A stretch of 44,241 bases of DNA from Oscillospiraceae bacterium (GTDB taxonomy: Bacteria > Bacillota > Clostridia > Oscillospirales > Ruminococcaceae). The stretch lies in assembly GCA_015067215.1 (NCBI GenBank), contig SVMW01000016.1:1-44241 (forward strand), in the 5' to 3' direction. The translations under genes and the position numbers were made by a program. The number at the start of each line of letters is the position of its first letter. The first letter of the stretch is position 1. The notes under the pieces were generated by a model. It made no database searches and was not told the DNA's origin. It saw only the letters and a program-made list of their open reading frames with translations. Shown piece after piece: positions 31,366-39,731 of the stretch.

Positions 31366-32250
31366 TTATTCTTTGCCAAGAAGCATTGCAACAGCAAAAC
31401 CTGCAACAGCTGTTACTGCTGTAACGATAAATGCAGAAACAGGTATTGTACCTGCATAGGAACCATAGGCAATAGGGTCAAGGAAGATGCCAAACAGTGA
31501 ACCGCCGATAAGGCCAAGAATAATATAGTAAGTTTCTGTGTGATATTTATTCATGAGAAACTCGATTATTTTGGAGATAAGAATTGCACCTACAATCATA
31601 CCCACACCGAGAGGTGCACAGAACTTGATGATGCTTGCAAGAATTGCAAAGTCAAATGTAAAGAGAAAATCTTTTACCATTGCAACATAGCCGATAACCA
31701 CATTGTAAAGGCCCATAAGCACCAGCATAAAGGAACCACTGATACCTGGGACAATCATTGATGCACAGGCAATAAGACCGCCAAAGAATGCCTTGATCAT
31801 AAGACCAATGGAAACATCACCTGTAACTGCCGCGCTGCTTTCAGGTGTTTTGAGTGTGGCAAGAAAGATAACCAGTGCAAAAGCCAGAATGGTGTAAATA
31901 AAGTAGTTTGATTTCTTTTTGCCGGATGGCATCTTGCTGTTTGCCATGCCCCAGATAAGAGGGAGACTGCCTGCTACCAGCCCTGCAAAGAAACCACAGG
32001 TTGGAAGAGAATAGTTGGTAAGTGTGTAGTCTATAAGCACTGAAAAAGCCAGTACACCTACAGCTGCACCTGCACCCAGCGGCAAAAGAAATTTAACATG
32101 CTTTTTAATGTCTTTTGTAAAATGGTTGATGGCCTCAATCATTCTGTCAAAAATGTGCAGAACAACAGCAATTGTGCCGCCGCTTACACCAGGTATAACG
32201 TTTGCAACACCAACGATAATACCTTTCAGAAACAAAAAAATATAATTCAT
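31366..32250 (-). CDS. DUF368 membrane protein, polyprenyl-phosphate transporter type
   Basis: A 294-residue protein with about eight hydrophobic helices. Family blocks: GVANVIPGVSGGTIAVVLHIFDR at the N-terminus and the repeat-related SMIVPGISGSFMLVLMGLY (about 160-178): the paired P-G-x-S-G loops of the two halves. DUF368 proteins (PopT) recycle undecaprenyl phosphate across the membrane for wall synthesis. GAGGTAAT precedes ATG. Promoter on the minus strand with extended -10 TGATATAAT at 32276-32284. First gene of a two-gene unit with a DUF3048 lipoprotein. Confidence 0.9.
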   Translation of the reverse strand: MNYIFLFLKGIIVGVANVIPGVSGGTIAVVLHIFDRMIEAINHFTKDIKKHVKFLLPLGAGAAVGVLAFSVLIDYTLTNYSLPTCGFFAGLVAGSLPLIWGMANSKMPSGKKKSNYFIYTILAFALVIFLATLKTPESSAAVTGDVSIGLMIKAFFGGLIACASMIVPGISGSFMLVLMGLYNVVIGYVAMVKDFLFTFDFAILASIIKFCAPLGVGMIVGAILISKIIEFLMNKYHTETYYIILGLIGGSLFGIFLDPIAYGSYAGTIPVSAFIVTAVTAVAGFAVAMLLGKE

Positions 32251-32643
32251 AGTTAAATAATTACCTCAAATTAATATTATATCAGTATAAGTATACCACA
32301 AAAAAATTACAGCACAAGTGAATAATAAGTAAAAAATAAATGAACAAAACCTGTAAAATATAGTTTTCACAGTTTCAATTGATGAGCATACAGTATATAC
32401 AGGCAGAATCTTCCTGTAAATAATATATATGCACCATATGCACCGGGAAAACATATTATATCCGGTTTCAGTATGAAAATACTGATTGTGCATTGCAGTG
32501 ATTATATGGACACAGGGTAAACAAGTTGTAAAAAAACAATATATATACTTTACTTTCCTTGCGGAAAATAGTAATATATTAGTTAGAAATATATCCTTTT
32601 TTACTATATATGGTAACAGGGATAAAAACACTGGAGATTGAGT
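32251..32643. other. Divergent intergenic region between DUF368 and DUF3048 genes
   Basis: An AT-rich stretch of 393 nt without a gene. On the minus strand there is an extended -10 (TGATATAAT, 32276-32284) for the DUF368 unit. On the plus strand a 9-bp motif ATATGCACC is repeated head-to-tail at 32427-32435 and 32436-32444, followed by an inverted ACCGG/CCGGT pair. I see no clear plus-strand promoter pair and no RNA-class motif. Confidence 0.55.
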
Positions 32644-33837
32644 ATGAAAAAATTTTTGGCTATTATGATGGCTCTGGTGCTTTCACTTTCACTGTTCACA
32701 GCCTGCGGTGGTAACGGCAGTGAACCGGAAGCAACCTCTACACCGGAACCAACCCCTACACCACGCCTGTATTTCCCAAATCCGTTTACAGGTGAAGAAA
32801 AAACTGTGGATTATCCAGACGGACAGAGAGCTGTTGCTATTATGGTTAACAACATTTCCAACTGCCGTCCTCAGAGAGGCCTTTCTGATGCTTCCATTCT
32901 TTTTGAAAGCAAGGTAGAAGGCGGTATCACACGTTTTATGGCAGTTTTTGAAGACTATAAAGCACTTGATGACGTTGGCCCTGTACGTTCAGGCCGTGAC
33001 CAGTTCCTTCGTTGGGCAATGCCTTGGAAAGCACTTTATGTTCACATCGGCCGCAGCGGTATCACACAGACATACATTGACACATTTGACTACAATCAGT
33101 ATGACGTTGACGGCAACTATGTAAATCTTACATACCGTGACCAGAACCGTCTTAATCAGGGTTATGCAAGAGAACATACAGCATATACAAATGCTGAACT
33201 GCTTGAAGCGATTATCGAATCAGGCGAATATGATATGAACCACACATACACAAGCCCTGTATTCAACTTTGTGCCTTATGACCTTGATGATGACGGCTTT
33301 GCAGACCTTGAAGGCGAAGATGCAGACACAGTTACTGTAGTACATTCAGAAGCTTACCGTACATACTTTGATTACGACGAAACAACAAAGAAATATATGA
33401 TGAGCCAGTACAGCGGTACTCTCAAATCAAGACATAAAACTGTTGACGAAAACAACGGCGAACAGCTTGGTTTTGAAAACGTGCTTATCGCATTTGCTGA
33501 TATTTACAAATATCACTATCCGGGCGGCAACATTGTTAACGGTGTTGACAAAGACCCTAACTACCAGTGTGTTGATATGGACTACGGCGGAATCGGCTAC
33601 TACTTTACAAACGGTAAAGTGGAAAAAATCCGTTGGTTCAAGGGCGGTGCACCTGACCTTCTCAGATTTACAGACTGGGATGAAAATCCACTGGAAATCA
33701 GCTGCGGCAAAAGCTATATCGGTTTTGTAGACCTTGACGAAGCATACAGATTTGACTATGCAGCTACTGAAGAAGAAATTCAGGAAGAAACAATTGACAG
33801 CAATGTAACAGAAACAGAAACTGAAACAGACTTCTAA
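32644..33837 (+). CDS. DUF3048 domain lipoprotein
   Basis: A 397-residue secreted lipoprotein: signal 1-20, lipobox FTAC with C21, a Thr/Pro/Glu-rich linker (about 28-42, TSTPEPTPTP), then the DUF3048 fold with VAIMVNN, RPQRGLSDASILFESKVEGG, GPVRSGRDQFLRW and YVHIGRSGITQTYI, and an acidic E/T tail. It is a paralogue of the minus-strand gene at 30232. The function of the family (e.g. B. subtilis YerB) is not settled; extracytoplasmic envelope role is inferred from the lipid anchor and the DUF368 neighbour. Start chosen at 32644 (GGAG 7 nt upstream) rather than TTG at 32638. Confidence 0.92.
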   Translation: MKKFLAIMMALVLSLSLFTACGGNGSEPEATSTPEPTPTPRLYFPNPFTGEEKTVDYPDGQRAVAIMVNNISNCRPQRGLSDASILFESKVEGGITRFMAVFEDYKALDDVGPVRSGRDQFLRWAMPWKALYVHIGRSGITQTYIDTFDYNQYDVDGNYVNLTYRDQNRLNQGYAREHTAYTNAELLEAIIESGEYDMNHTYTSPVFNFVPYDLDDDGFADLEGEDADTVTVVHSEAYRTYFDYDETTKKYMMSQYSGTLKSRHKTVDENNGEQLGFENVLIAFADIYKYHYPGGNIVNGVDKDPNYQCVDMDYGGIGYYFTNGKVEKIRWFKGGAPDLLRFTDWDENPLEISCGKSYIGFVDLDEAYRFDYAATEEEIQEETIDSNVTETETETDF

Positions 33838-33845
33838 TTAAAAAA

Positions 33846-33883
33846 TTACGGCTATACCTTTCAATAAGGTATAGCCGTTTTTA
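33846..33883 (+). terminator. Intrinsic terminator of the second DUF3048 gene
   Basis: ACGGCTATACCTT (33848-33860) pairs over 13 bp with AAGGTATAGCCGT (33866-33878), 5-nt loop, then TTTTTA. Confidence 0.93.
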
Positions 33884-33943
33884 TATGTTTAAAAGAAAAG
33901 TTTATATATTGTAAAAAATATTGCGGAAATCCGGAAAAACAGG

Positions 33944-33988
33944 CAAAAAAACTACCCGCCGGTTCACCTTGCGGTGTTCCGGCGGGTA
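33944..33988 (-). terminator. Intrinsic terminator of the XRE regulator gene
   Basis: ACCCGCCGG (33954-33962) pairs with CCGGCGGGT (33979-33987), with an inner CACC/GGTG pair. On the minus strand it is followed by AGTTTTTTTG. It lies 51 nt beyond the regulator stop. Confidence 0.88.
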
Positions 33989-34038
33989 TCTGTGTTTTTT
34001 AATGTATGCTGTCATATACAGCATTTTGGGATGTGATG

Positions 34039-34707
34039 CTATTTTTCAATTGTGTCTTCAGCGGTTTTGATAACGTTGAAAAAGCCTGTTGAATGCTGTG
34101 GATATTCCTTTGCAATGCTTTCGCTTGTCATTTCAAAATACTGGTTGTTCTTTACAGCCTGTTTGTCGTTTACAATTTCCGAAATATCTGCGCAGGTTTT
34201 AAGCTGGGCAGCAGTTGTGTAGCCTTCAAAGCTGTTTGGTTTTACATTAAACAGGCTCTGGCTGTTGTTTTTGTTGCTGGAATATATAATACGGAATACT
34301 TTGTAAATTGACAGTGAGATATATTCGCTCACCTTTGTTGTCAATTCCTTATTGCCACTTTGACCAAGTTTGTCGTATAATATATTAAGGCTGGAAAAAA
34401 TGAGACGTTTGTTCATTGTAGGCAATATGCTGCCGGTGAACTTGGAATCTTTGCTGGAAACATCTCCCGGAATATCATCAACGGAAAGTACTGCACCCAA
34501 TCTGTCTGCAGAACGGCCAAGAATATAATCGCTGGAAACATTGTAATAGTCACAAAGACGCACCAAAAAATCCAGACCACATTCTCTCAGACCTTTTTCA
34601 TAATGGCTGAGAAGTGCCTGGCTGATGCCCAAATCCATTGCTGCCTGCTTCTGGGTTATACCTCTCTCTTTGCGCAGCAAGGTTATCATACGACTGAAAT
34701 TACTCAT
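34039..34707 (-). CDS. XRE family transcriptional regulator
   Basis: A 222-residue regulator. The N-terminal helix-turn-helix domain (about 6-62) reads ITLLRKERGITQKQAAMDLG, then ISQALLSHYEKGLRECG, DFLVRLCDYYNVSSDYILG, a textbook Cro/CI fold. The C-terminal part (about 70-222) is not recognised; it is helical, without catalytic motifs, and could be for dimerisation or ligand sensing. Divergent from the histidine phosphatase gene, with 111 nt between them containing two near-identical 14-bp repeats spaced 20 bp, a candidate operator for it. GGAAAAG precedes ATG. Confidence 0.9.
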   Translation of the reverse strand: MSNFSRMITLLRKERGITQKQAAMDLGISQALLSHYEKGLRECGLDFLVRLCDYYNVSSDYILGRSADRLGAVLSVDDIPGDVSSKDSKFTGSILPTMNKRLIFSSLNILYDKLGQSGNKELTTKVSEYISLSIYKVFRIIYSSNKNNSQSLFNVKPNSFEGYTTAAQLKTCADISEIVNDKQAVKNNQYFEMTSESIAKEYPQHSTGFFNVIKTAEDTIEK

Positions 34708-34770
34708 TACTTTTCCACTTTCCTGATTTTTACTGTTTGTAAATTATATAATAAAAAAAACTTTATGTAA

Positions 34771-34804
34771 ATAGCAAAATAGTGCATTTGATAACAAAAT
34801 AGTG
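34771..34804. promoter_or_regulatory. Candidate operator: two 14-bp direct repeats in the XRE/phosphatase divergent region
   Basis: ATAGCAAAATAGTG (34771-34784) and ATAACAAAATAGTG (34791-34804) match at 13 of 14 positions and are spaced 20 bp start to start, two helical turns. The second copy touches the phosphatase ribosome site. The likely ligand is the adjacent XRE regulator (inference). Confidence 0.5.
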
Positions 34805-34818
34805 GAGGAAAAAACAAA

Positions 34819-35472
34819 ATGCTCACTTATAAACTGCACCTTATCCGTCATGGACTTACATCTGCAAACACCGAAGGCCGTTATGTTGGCGGCGGTACCG
34901 ATGAACCTTTGTGCGATACAGGCATAAAAAGCCTGGAATTTCTCAAAAACACCTGCAGCTATCCTGAGGTGGAAAAACTTTATTCCAGTCCAATGAAACG
35001 CTCAACAGAAACCTGCGGCATCATCTATCCGGAATATGAATATACTGTAGTTGAAAACCTCAAAGAATGCAATTTCGGCGAATTTGAAAACAAAAGTTTT
35101 GACGAACTCAGCAGCAATGAGCGTTTTACACACTGGCTGAGCCACCAGAACGAATTTGTGCCACAGGGCGGCGAAAGCAATGCAGAGTTTGTGCAGCGCT
35201 GTGCGGAAGGCTTAAATGAAGTATTTATCGATATGATGAAAAGCAACATACACGAAGCAGCATGTGTATGCCACGGAAGCATTATTGCTCTGCTGCTGAG
35301 CATGTTTGCCTATCCGCAAAAATCCTTCCAGGAATGGACAAGTGACTCGGGCTGCGGTTTTACCGTTGCAACCAACACACAGCTGTGGACCCGTGACAAT
35401 GTAATGGAAGCGGTGGAAATTATACCTTACGGCTGGGGAGAAGTTCTGCAGCGCATGCAGGAAAACGGTTGA
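34819..35472 (+). CDS. Histidine phosphatase family protein (phosphoglycerate mutase-like)
   Basis: A 217-residue phosphohistidine enzyme. RHG (10-12) carries the nucleophile H11; SSPMKRSTET (about 56-65) supplies the phosphate-pocket Arg; CNFGEFENKSFDEL (about 88-101) the acid region; and VCHGSII (about 151-157) the second His. This layout matches small-molecule phosphatases of the CobC/GpmB group. AGTGGAGG precedes ATG. It may be controlled by the adjacent XRE protein. Substrate unknown; alpha-ribazole phosphate is one option but no corrinoid genes are nearby. Confidence 0.9.
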   Translation: MLTYKLHLIRHGLTSANTEGRYVGGGTDEPLCDTGIKSLEFLKNTCSYPEVEKLYSSPMKRSTETCGIIYPEYEYTVVENLKECNFGEFENKSFDELSSNERFTHWLSHQNEFVPQGGESNAEFVQRCAEGLNEVFIDMMKSNIHEAACVCHGSIIALLLSMFAYPQKSFQEWTSDSGCGFTVATNTQLWTRDNVMEAVEIIPYGWGEVLQRMQENG

Positions 35473-35505
35473 TATTACAGATAAATGATAATTTAAAACA
35501 AAATT

Positions 35506-35537
35506 AAAAGCAGATGCTGAAAGCATCTGCTTTTGTT
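35506..35537. terminator. Bidirectional terminator between the phosphatase and acyltransferase genes
   Basis: AAAAGCAGATGCT (35506-35518) pairs over 13 bp with AGCATCTGCTTTT (35522-35534), 3-nt loop, T-rich on both sides of the convergent genes. Confidence 0.9.
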
Positions 35538-35560
35538 TTACAGAAATCTATAATGCGGGT

Positions 35561-36592
35561 TTATCTGTTTTTACGCTTTTTGCCAAGAAGGACGGGGCAT
35601 AAAAGACTGAGCGGAACAATAACAACAAAATAACTTATTGTCATTGCAATAAAGTTGAAAGCCACAACCTTTAAAGGTGTGTTTGCCGCAAAGCCTATAC
35701 CGGTTACCGCCATAAGGGTGTTAAGCAGCGCACGGGAAATGCTTTCAGCACAGCAGAAACCCAGAGTCTCCCTGCCGATGGCAGCAAGGGGGGTAAAAAA
35801 GCTGATAACCATTGACAGCACAGTCATAAGCACTATAACGGACATTGCGTTTACAAAAACCACTGCACAGGCAGCAGCGTGGTTTGGTGCCGGAATAATG
35901 CTGTACCCACAGTAGATACACCACACATACCACACATCAACGGCAAGGCAGAGCAGCAGTACAGCTTTTTTCCAACCGTCAAGCCTTATGAAGGAAAAAA
36001 TGTCTGTTGTTTTCAGCACAGGGAACACTGCCGCACCTATTGCGTAATAGATTAGATATTTTATGCCGTGGTTAATGCTCCATACAAGGACAGGTTCTTC
36101 AAAAAACAGCTTGGCAACACTACTCAGCACAAAACACACAGGCAGCAGAAGCCTGTCGTTTTTTACAGTATTTTTTATAAGCTTGTACAGCAGACAAACT
36201 ACAAACAGACAGGGCAGAAACCACATAGGTGCAACTGCAAGGGTGTTGCGTTTGCCAATAATATATGTAACAAGCATACTGATAATGCCTTTTATGCCGA
36301 TATTGCGGTTGAAAACAAAATAAAACAGCGTATTTACAACGGAAAAGAAAGCATATGGCAGCAGAATTCTTGCGGCCTGTTTTTTTGCATATTCCGTGAA
36401 AGGTGTTTTATCTGCCGAAAGGGACATCATACCGCTTATAAAAAAGAACAGTGCAACACAGAACTTGTGTGCGAAAGGGTAAAGCCTGCCTGTACTTGCA
36501 GGGTCATAATGTGCAAGCAGCACAAATATTATTGCAATGCCGCGCAGCACATCAACCCATTCTATACGCTTTTTGTCAGGGACAGTTGTCAT
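35561..36592 (-). CDS. Acyltransferase family 3 membrane protein
   Basis: A 343-residue protein with about ten hydrophobic helices. The N-terminal block RIEWVDVLRGIAIIFVLLAHY is the Acyl_transf_3 (OafA/YrhL) signature, with the catalytic-type H at about position 28; FFISGMMSLSA follows. Such enzymes O-acetylate or O-acylate surface sugars and polymers. Start chosen at 36592 (MTTVPDKKR), preceded by CAGGAG 7 nt away; the longer frame to 36631 falls in the terminator of the upstream gene. Monocistronic; target not identifiable. Confidence 0.9.
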   Translation of the reverse strand: MTTVPDKKRIEWVDVLRGIAIIFVLLAHYDPASTGRLYPFAHKFCVALFFFISGMMSLSADKTPFTEYAKKQAARILLPYAFFSVVNTLFYFVFNRNIGIKGIISMLVTYIIGKRNTLAVAPMWFLPCLFVVCLLYKLIKNTVKNDRLLLPVCFVLSSVAKLFFEEPVLVWSINHGIKYLIYYAIGAAVFPVLKTTDIFSFIRLDGWKKAVLLLCLAVDVWYVWCIYCGYSIIPAPNHAAACAVVFVNAMSVIVLMTVLSMVISFFTPLAAIGRETLGFCCAESISRALLNTLMAVTGIGFAANTPLKVVAFNFIAMTISYFVVIVPLSLLCPVLLGKKRKNR

Positions 36593-36602
36593 TTTATACT
36601 CC

Positions 36603-36644
36603 TGTAAAAAAATCCTATGAGTTACATACATAACCCATAGGATT
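36603..36644 (-). terminator. Intrinsic terminator of thiT
   Basis: On the minus strand, AATCCTATGGGTTA pairs with TAACTCATAGGATT over 14 bp (one G-U), 6-nt loop, followed by TTTTTTAC. Confidence 0.88.
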
Positions 36645-36716
36645 GATTTTTTGTTTCAAAACAGATGAATTATAATTAAATATTATAAATTATTCTCTGT
36701 TTTGTCAATGTCAGCA

Positions 36717-37292
36717 TTACTGTGCATCAAAAAACTTTGGCGCAAGTTTTATCAGCAGGCAGGCACATATTGTTGTGATTACAAGTTCCGGCAGCATATA
36801 TGTTCCGTTGTAGATAAAGCTGTATTCCCACACGGAAAGTCCTGCAGCCCATTCGTAGTAGCTCTGATAGCTGCCCCACAAAAGAGCACCGCTGAGGAAA
36901 CTGCAGATAAAGCGCAGAAAACAAACAGCTGCTGTGCCTACAGCAACGCCTGTAAGACGGTTTTTAAAAGGTTTTGCAAAGCCCTGTGCCAGACCAAGGG
37001 CCATAAATGCCAGCAGATAATCCAGCAGAATCATTGCAATGAGGGCGGTCAGTGTGCCGCTTGGCGGTGCATAAAAGCCTGTGATAAGCTGCAGCAGACC
37101 GTTGATAAAACCTGTAAACAAGCCCCATTTTACCCCGTGACGGAACGAAACAAGAATGAACGGAAGCATTGAAACCAATGTAACACTGCCGCCATACGGC
37201 ATTGTGTAAATTTTAATCTGTGCAAGTACAGTGCCCACTGCAATCATCATGGCACACTCCACCATTGCACGAACGTTTGTTCTTTTTGACAT
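36717..37292 (-). CDS. thiT: ECF transporter S component for thiamine, ThiT
   Basis: A 191-residue, six-helix thiamine-binding S component. PYGGSVTLVSMLPFILVSFR, then HGVKWGLFTGFINGLLQ, is the diagnostic ThiT block around loop L1 and helix 3; the C-terminal SFIYNGTYMLPELVITT carries the conserved Tyr/Asn/Glu of the thiamine site. GGAG precedes ATG. It is governed by a TPP riboswitch with a terminator (37456-37558 and 37325-37380), which independently fixes thiamine as ligand. No EcfA/A'/T genes nearby, so a shared module is expected. Confidence 0.96.
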   Translation of the reverse strand: MSKRTNVRAMVECAMMIAVGTVLAQIKIYTMPYGGSVTLVSMLPFILVSFRHGVKWGLFTGFINGLLQLITGFYAPPSGTLTALIAMILLDYLLAFMALGLAQGFAKPFKNRLTGVAVGTAAVCFLRFICSFLSGALLWGSYQSYYEWAAGLSVWEYSFIYNGTYMLPELVITTICACLLIKLAPKFFDAQ

Positions 37293-37324
37293 AACAAAAC
37301 TCCTTTGAAATTATTGTAGCCATA

Positions 37325-37380
37325 AAAACAAAACTCCGTACAGCAAAGGCTTCTGCAGTCACCTTGCCATATCGGAGGAA
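37325..37380 (-). terminator. Expression-platform terminator of the TPP riboswitch
   Basis: On the minus strand, CTCCG and an inner GGCAAGG pair with CCTTTGC-type and CGGAG sequence, followed by TTTTGTTTTT. The long imperfect stem lies between the aptamer and thiT, the place for a regulated terminator. Confidence 0.75.
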
Positions 37381-37455
37381 TTTTAAAATAAAAAACTCAC
37401 AGTAAAAGATGTAAATATACATCAATACCATGAGGAAATCTTACTGTATATAAAA

Positions 37456-37558
37456 CTCCCTCCGTCGGTATTAGCCGAATCAGGTTATAGGGTATAATCT
37501 CAGCCGTGAACATTACAGCACCAACCGGTATATGCTGTGAGTTCAGGGGGCACCCCTG
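37456..37558 (-). promoter_or_regulatory. TPP (thiamine pyrophosphate) riboswitch
   Basis: On the minus strand the aptamer shows the THI-box order: CAGGGGTGC, GGCTGAGA, a TACCCTATAACCTGAT core, then CGGCTAATACCGACGGAGGGA closing P1. All elements match the class consensus closely. It controls thiT: TPP binding should favour the terminator downstream. Confidence 0.96.
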
Positions 37559-37718
37559 TTTTTATGTCGCATTTATAGTAGCACAGTTTCCGCTTTTTTG
37601 TCAACAGTTTTGGTGTACAGCAAATTATGTCTGTCATGCAGCAATTTTCCGTTTGCAGATATGACAGCGTTAAAATATAATATAGATAAAAACTGTGACC
37701 AACTGAAAGGATTTTACT

Positions 37719-39611
37719 ATGGATTTCAAAAAAGCCGCAAAGGAACTTGTCGGACAAATGACATATGCCGAAAAAATGGCACAGATGAAATATGATGCCG
37801 ATGCTGTTGAACGCCTTGGTATTCCGCGTTACAACTGGTGGAACGAAGCATTGCACGGTGTGGCACGTTCAGGCGCTGCAACGGTGTTTCCCCAGGCAAT
37901 AGCAATGGCGGCAAGCTTTAACCCTGACCTTGTGCAGCAGGTGGCGTCCGCTATCGGTGATGAGGCAAGGGCAAAGTATAACGAATACAAAACCTTTGGC
38001 GATACACTTATCTATCAGGGCATCACCTGCTGGTCACCTAACATAAACATCTACCGCGACCCTCGCTGGGGCAGGGGGCACGAAACCTACGGAGAGGACC
38101 CTTATCTGACAGGTGTAATGGGCACGGCGTATGTAAAAGGCCTGCAGGGAAACGGAAAATACCGCAAATGCGATGCAACCCTAAAGCATTATGCGGTACA
38201 CAGCGGACCTGAAGAAAAACGCCACCACTTTGATGCACAGGTCAATGACAGGGACCTGTACGAAACTTACCTGTGGGCATTCCGCTATGTGATTGAAAAT
38301 GCGCAGCCGGCAGCAGTTATGGGGGCATACAACCGCACAAACGGCGAAGCCTGCTGTGCATCTGACAGATTGATTAAAGATATTTTAAGAGGTGAATTCG
38401 GTTTTGACGGTTATGTTGTAAGTGACTGCGGTGCAATACGTGATATCAATGAACATCATCATCTCACCAACTCCCTTGCCGAAAGCAGTGCCCTTGCAGT
38501 AAAAGCAGGTTGCGATTTAAACTGCGGTTCAGCATATCTGTGGCTCAGCGAAGCGGCTGAAAAGGGATTGATTGACGAAGACACCATTACGCAGAGTGTG
38601 GAAAGGCTTATGGAAGCCCGTTTCCGCCTTGGAATGTTCAGCGATGACTGTGAGTATGATAATATCCCTTATGATGTGGTGGAATGTGAAAAACACATTG
38701 AACTGTGTCGTAAAATGGCACAGGAAAGCACAGTGCTGCTGAAAAATGACGGTGTACTGCCAATAAATAAAGACGTTAAAAATATTGCGGTTATAGGCCC
38801 CAATGCTGAAAGTATAACGCCTCTGTTCAGCAACTATTACGGAAGGGCAACAAGGTACACCACTTTGCTGAGAGGCATACTTGATGCAGCGCCTGAGGGC
38901 GTTAAGGTGCGTTATGCGCTGGGGTGCGATTTGTGCCGTGACGATTTGAACCCGAAGTATGAGGAAATGCCGCTGAGAGAAGCTGTTCTTGCAGCAAAAT
39001 CGGCCGATGTTGTAATAATGTGCATGGGCCTTGACCCGGGCATTGAAGGGGAACAGGGCGACACATACAACACAATAGGCCTTTCTGCAGGTGACCGTGC
39101 AACCATTGACCTGCCTTTGTCACAGCAGAAACTGTTCTGCGAAATATCAAAGCTTGGTAAACCGGTTGTGTTTGTAAATATGTCGGGCGGCTGTGTAAAC
39201 CTTGCGCAGCAACACGAAAAATGCAGTGCGGTTCTGCAGTGTTTTTATCCCGGTGCAGAAGGCGGCAATGCTCTGGCGGATATTCTGTTCGGCAAAGTCA
39301 GCCCGAGCGGACGTTTGCCTGTAACATTTTACCGCAGCGACAGCGACCTGCCTGATTTCGAAGATTATTCCATGGAAAACCGCACTTATAAATTTTTCAG
39401 AGGCAGTCCGCTTTATCCTTTCGGCCACGGGCTTACATACAGCAAAATCACTGAAAGCTGGCTGGATGAAGACACGGTTGAACTTGAAAACCAAGGGAAT
39501 TATGACACCGCTTACAGCGTGCTTAAATTTGAATATATCCCGCACAAAAACCTTTGCGGAATAAAAAAGGTTTTTATAAGAAAAGGTGAAAAACTGACAA
39601 TAAAATTTTGA
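37719..39611 (+). CDS. Glycoside hydrolase family 3 (beta-xylosidase/glucosidase-like)
   Basis: A 630-residue cytosolic-looking GH3 enzyme (no signal peptide). The (alpha/beta)8 domain carries RDPRWGRGHETYGEDPYL (about 114-130), KHYAVHSGPEEKRHHFDA (156-173), typical of xylosidase-type members, and the nucleophile D236 in VVSDCGAI. The alpha/beta sandwich domain has STVLLKNDGVLPI and GIEGEQGD. The chain ends soon after PFGHGLTYS with only about 55 residues, so the C-terminal fibronectin-III-like domain is shorter than usual. CTGAAAGGA precedes ATG. Substrate is probably an imported xylo- or gluco-oligosaccharide (inference). Confidence 0.93.
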   Translation: MDFKKAAKELVGQMTYAEKMAQMKYDADAVERLGIPRYNWWNEALHGVARSGAATVFPQAIAMAASFNPDLVQQVASAIGDEARAKYNEYKTFGDTLIYQGITCWSPNINIYRDPRWGRGHETYGEDPYLTGVMGTAYVKGLQGNGKYRKCDATLKHYAVHSGPEEKRHHFDAQVNDRDLYETYLWAFRYVIENAQPAAVMGAYNRTNGEACCASDRLIKDILRGEFGFDGYVVSDCGAIRDINEHHHLTNSLAESSALAVKAGCDLNCGSAYLWLSEAAEKGLIDEDTITQSVERLMEARFRLGMFSDDCEYDNIPYDVVECEKHIELCRKMAQESTVLLKNDGVLPINKDVKNIAVIGPNAESITPLFSNYYGRATRYTTLLRGILDAAPEGVKVRYALGCDLCRDDLNPKYEEMPLREAVLAAKSADVVIMCMGLDPGIEGEQGDTYNTIGLSAGDRATIDLPLSQQKLFCEISKLGKPVVFVNMSGGCVNLAQQHEKCSAVLQCFYPGAEGGNALADILFGKVSPSGRLPVTFYRSDSDLPDFEDYSMENRTYKFFRGSPLYPFGHGLTYSKITESWLDEDTVELENQGNYDTAYSVLKFEYIPHKNLCGIKKVFIRKGEKLTIKF

Positions 39612-39620
39612 TACAAAATA

Positions 39621-39656
39621 AAACGGACAGGTTATAGAATCTGTCCGTTGTTTATT
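39621..39656 (+). terminator. Intrinsic terminator of the GH3 gene
   Basis: AACGGACAG (39622-39630) pairs with CTGTCCGTT (39641-39649), 10-nt loop, then GTTTATT. Confidence 0.75.
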
Positions 39657-39731
39657 AAAAAAGTTATGCAGAGCAAAGTTTATTGCATATAGTCCGAAAA
39701 CTGAAAGGGTATCGGGAACTTATATTCTTTA

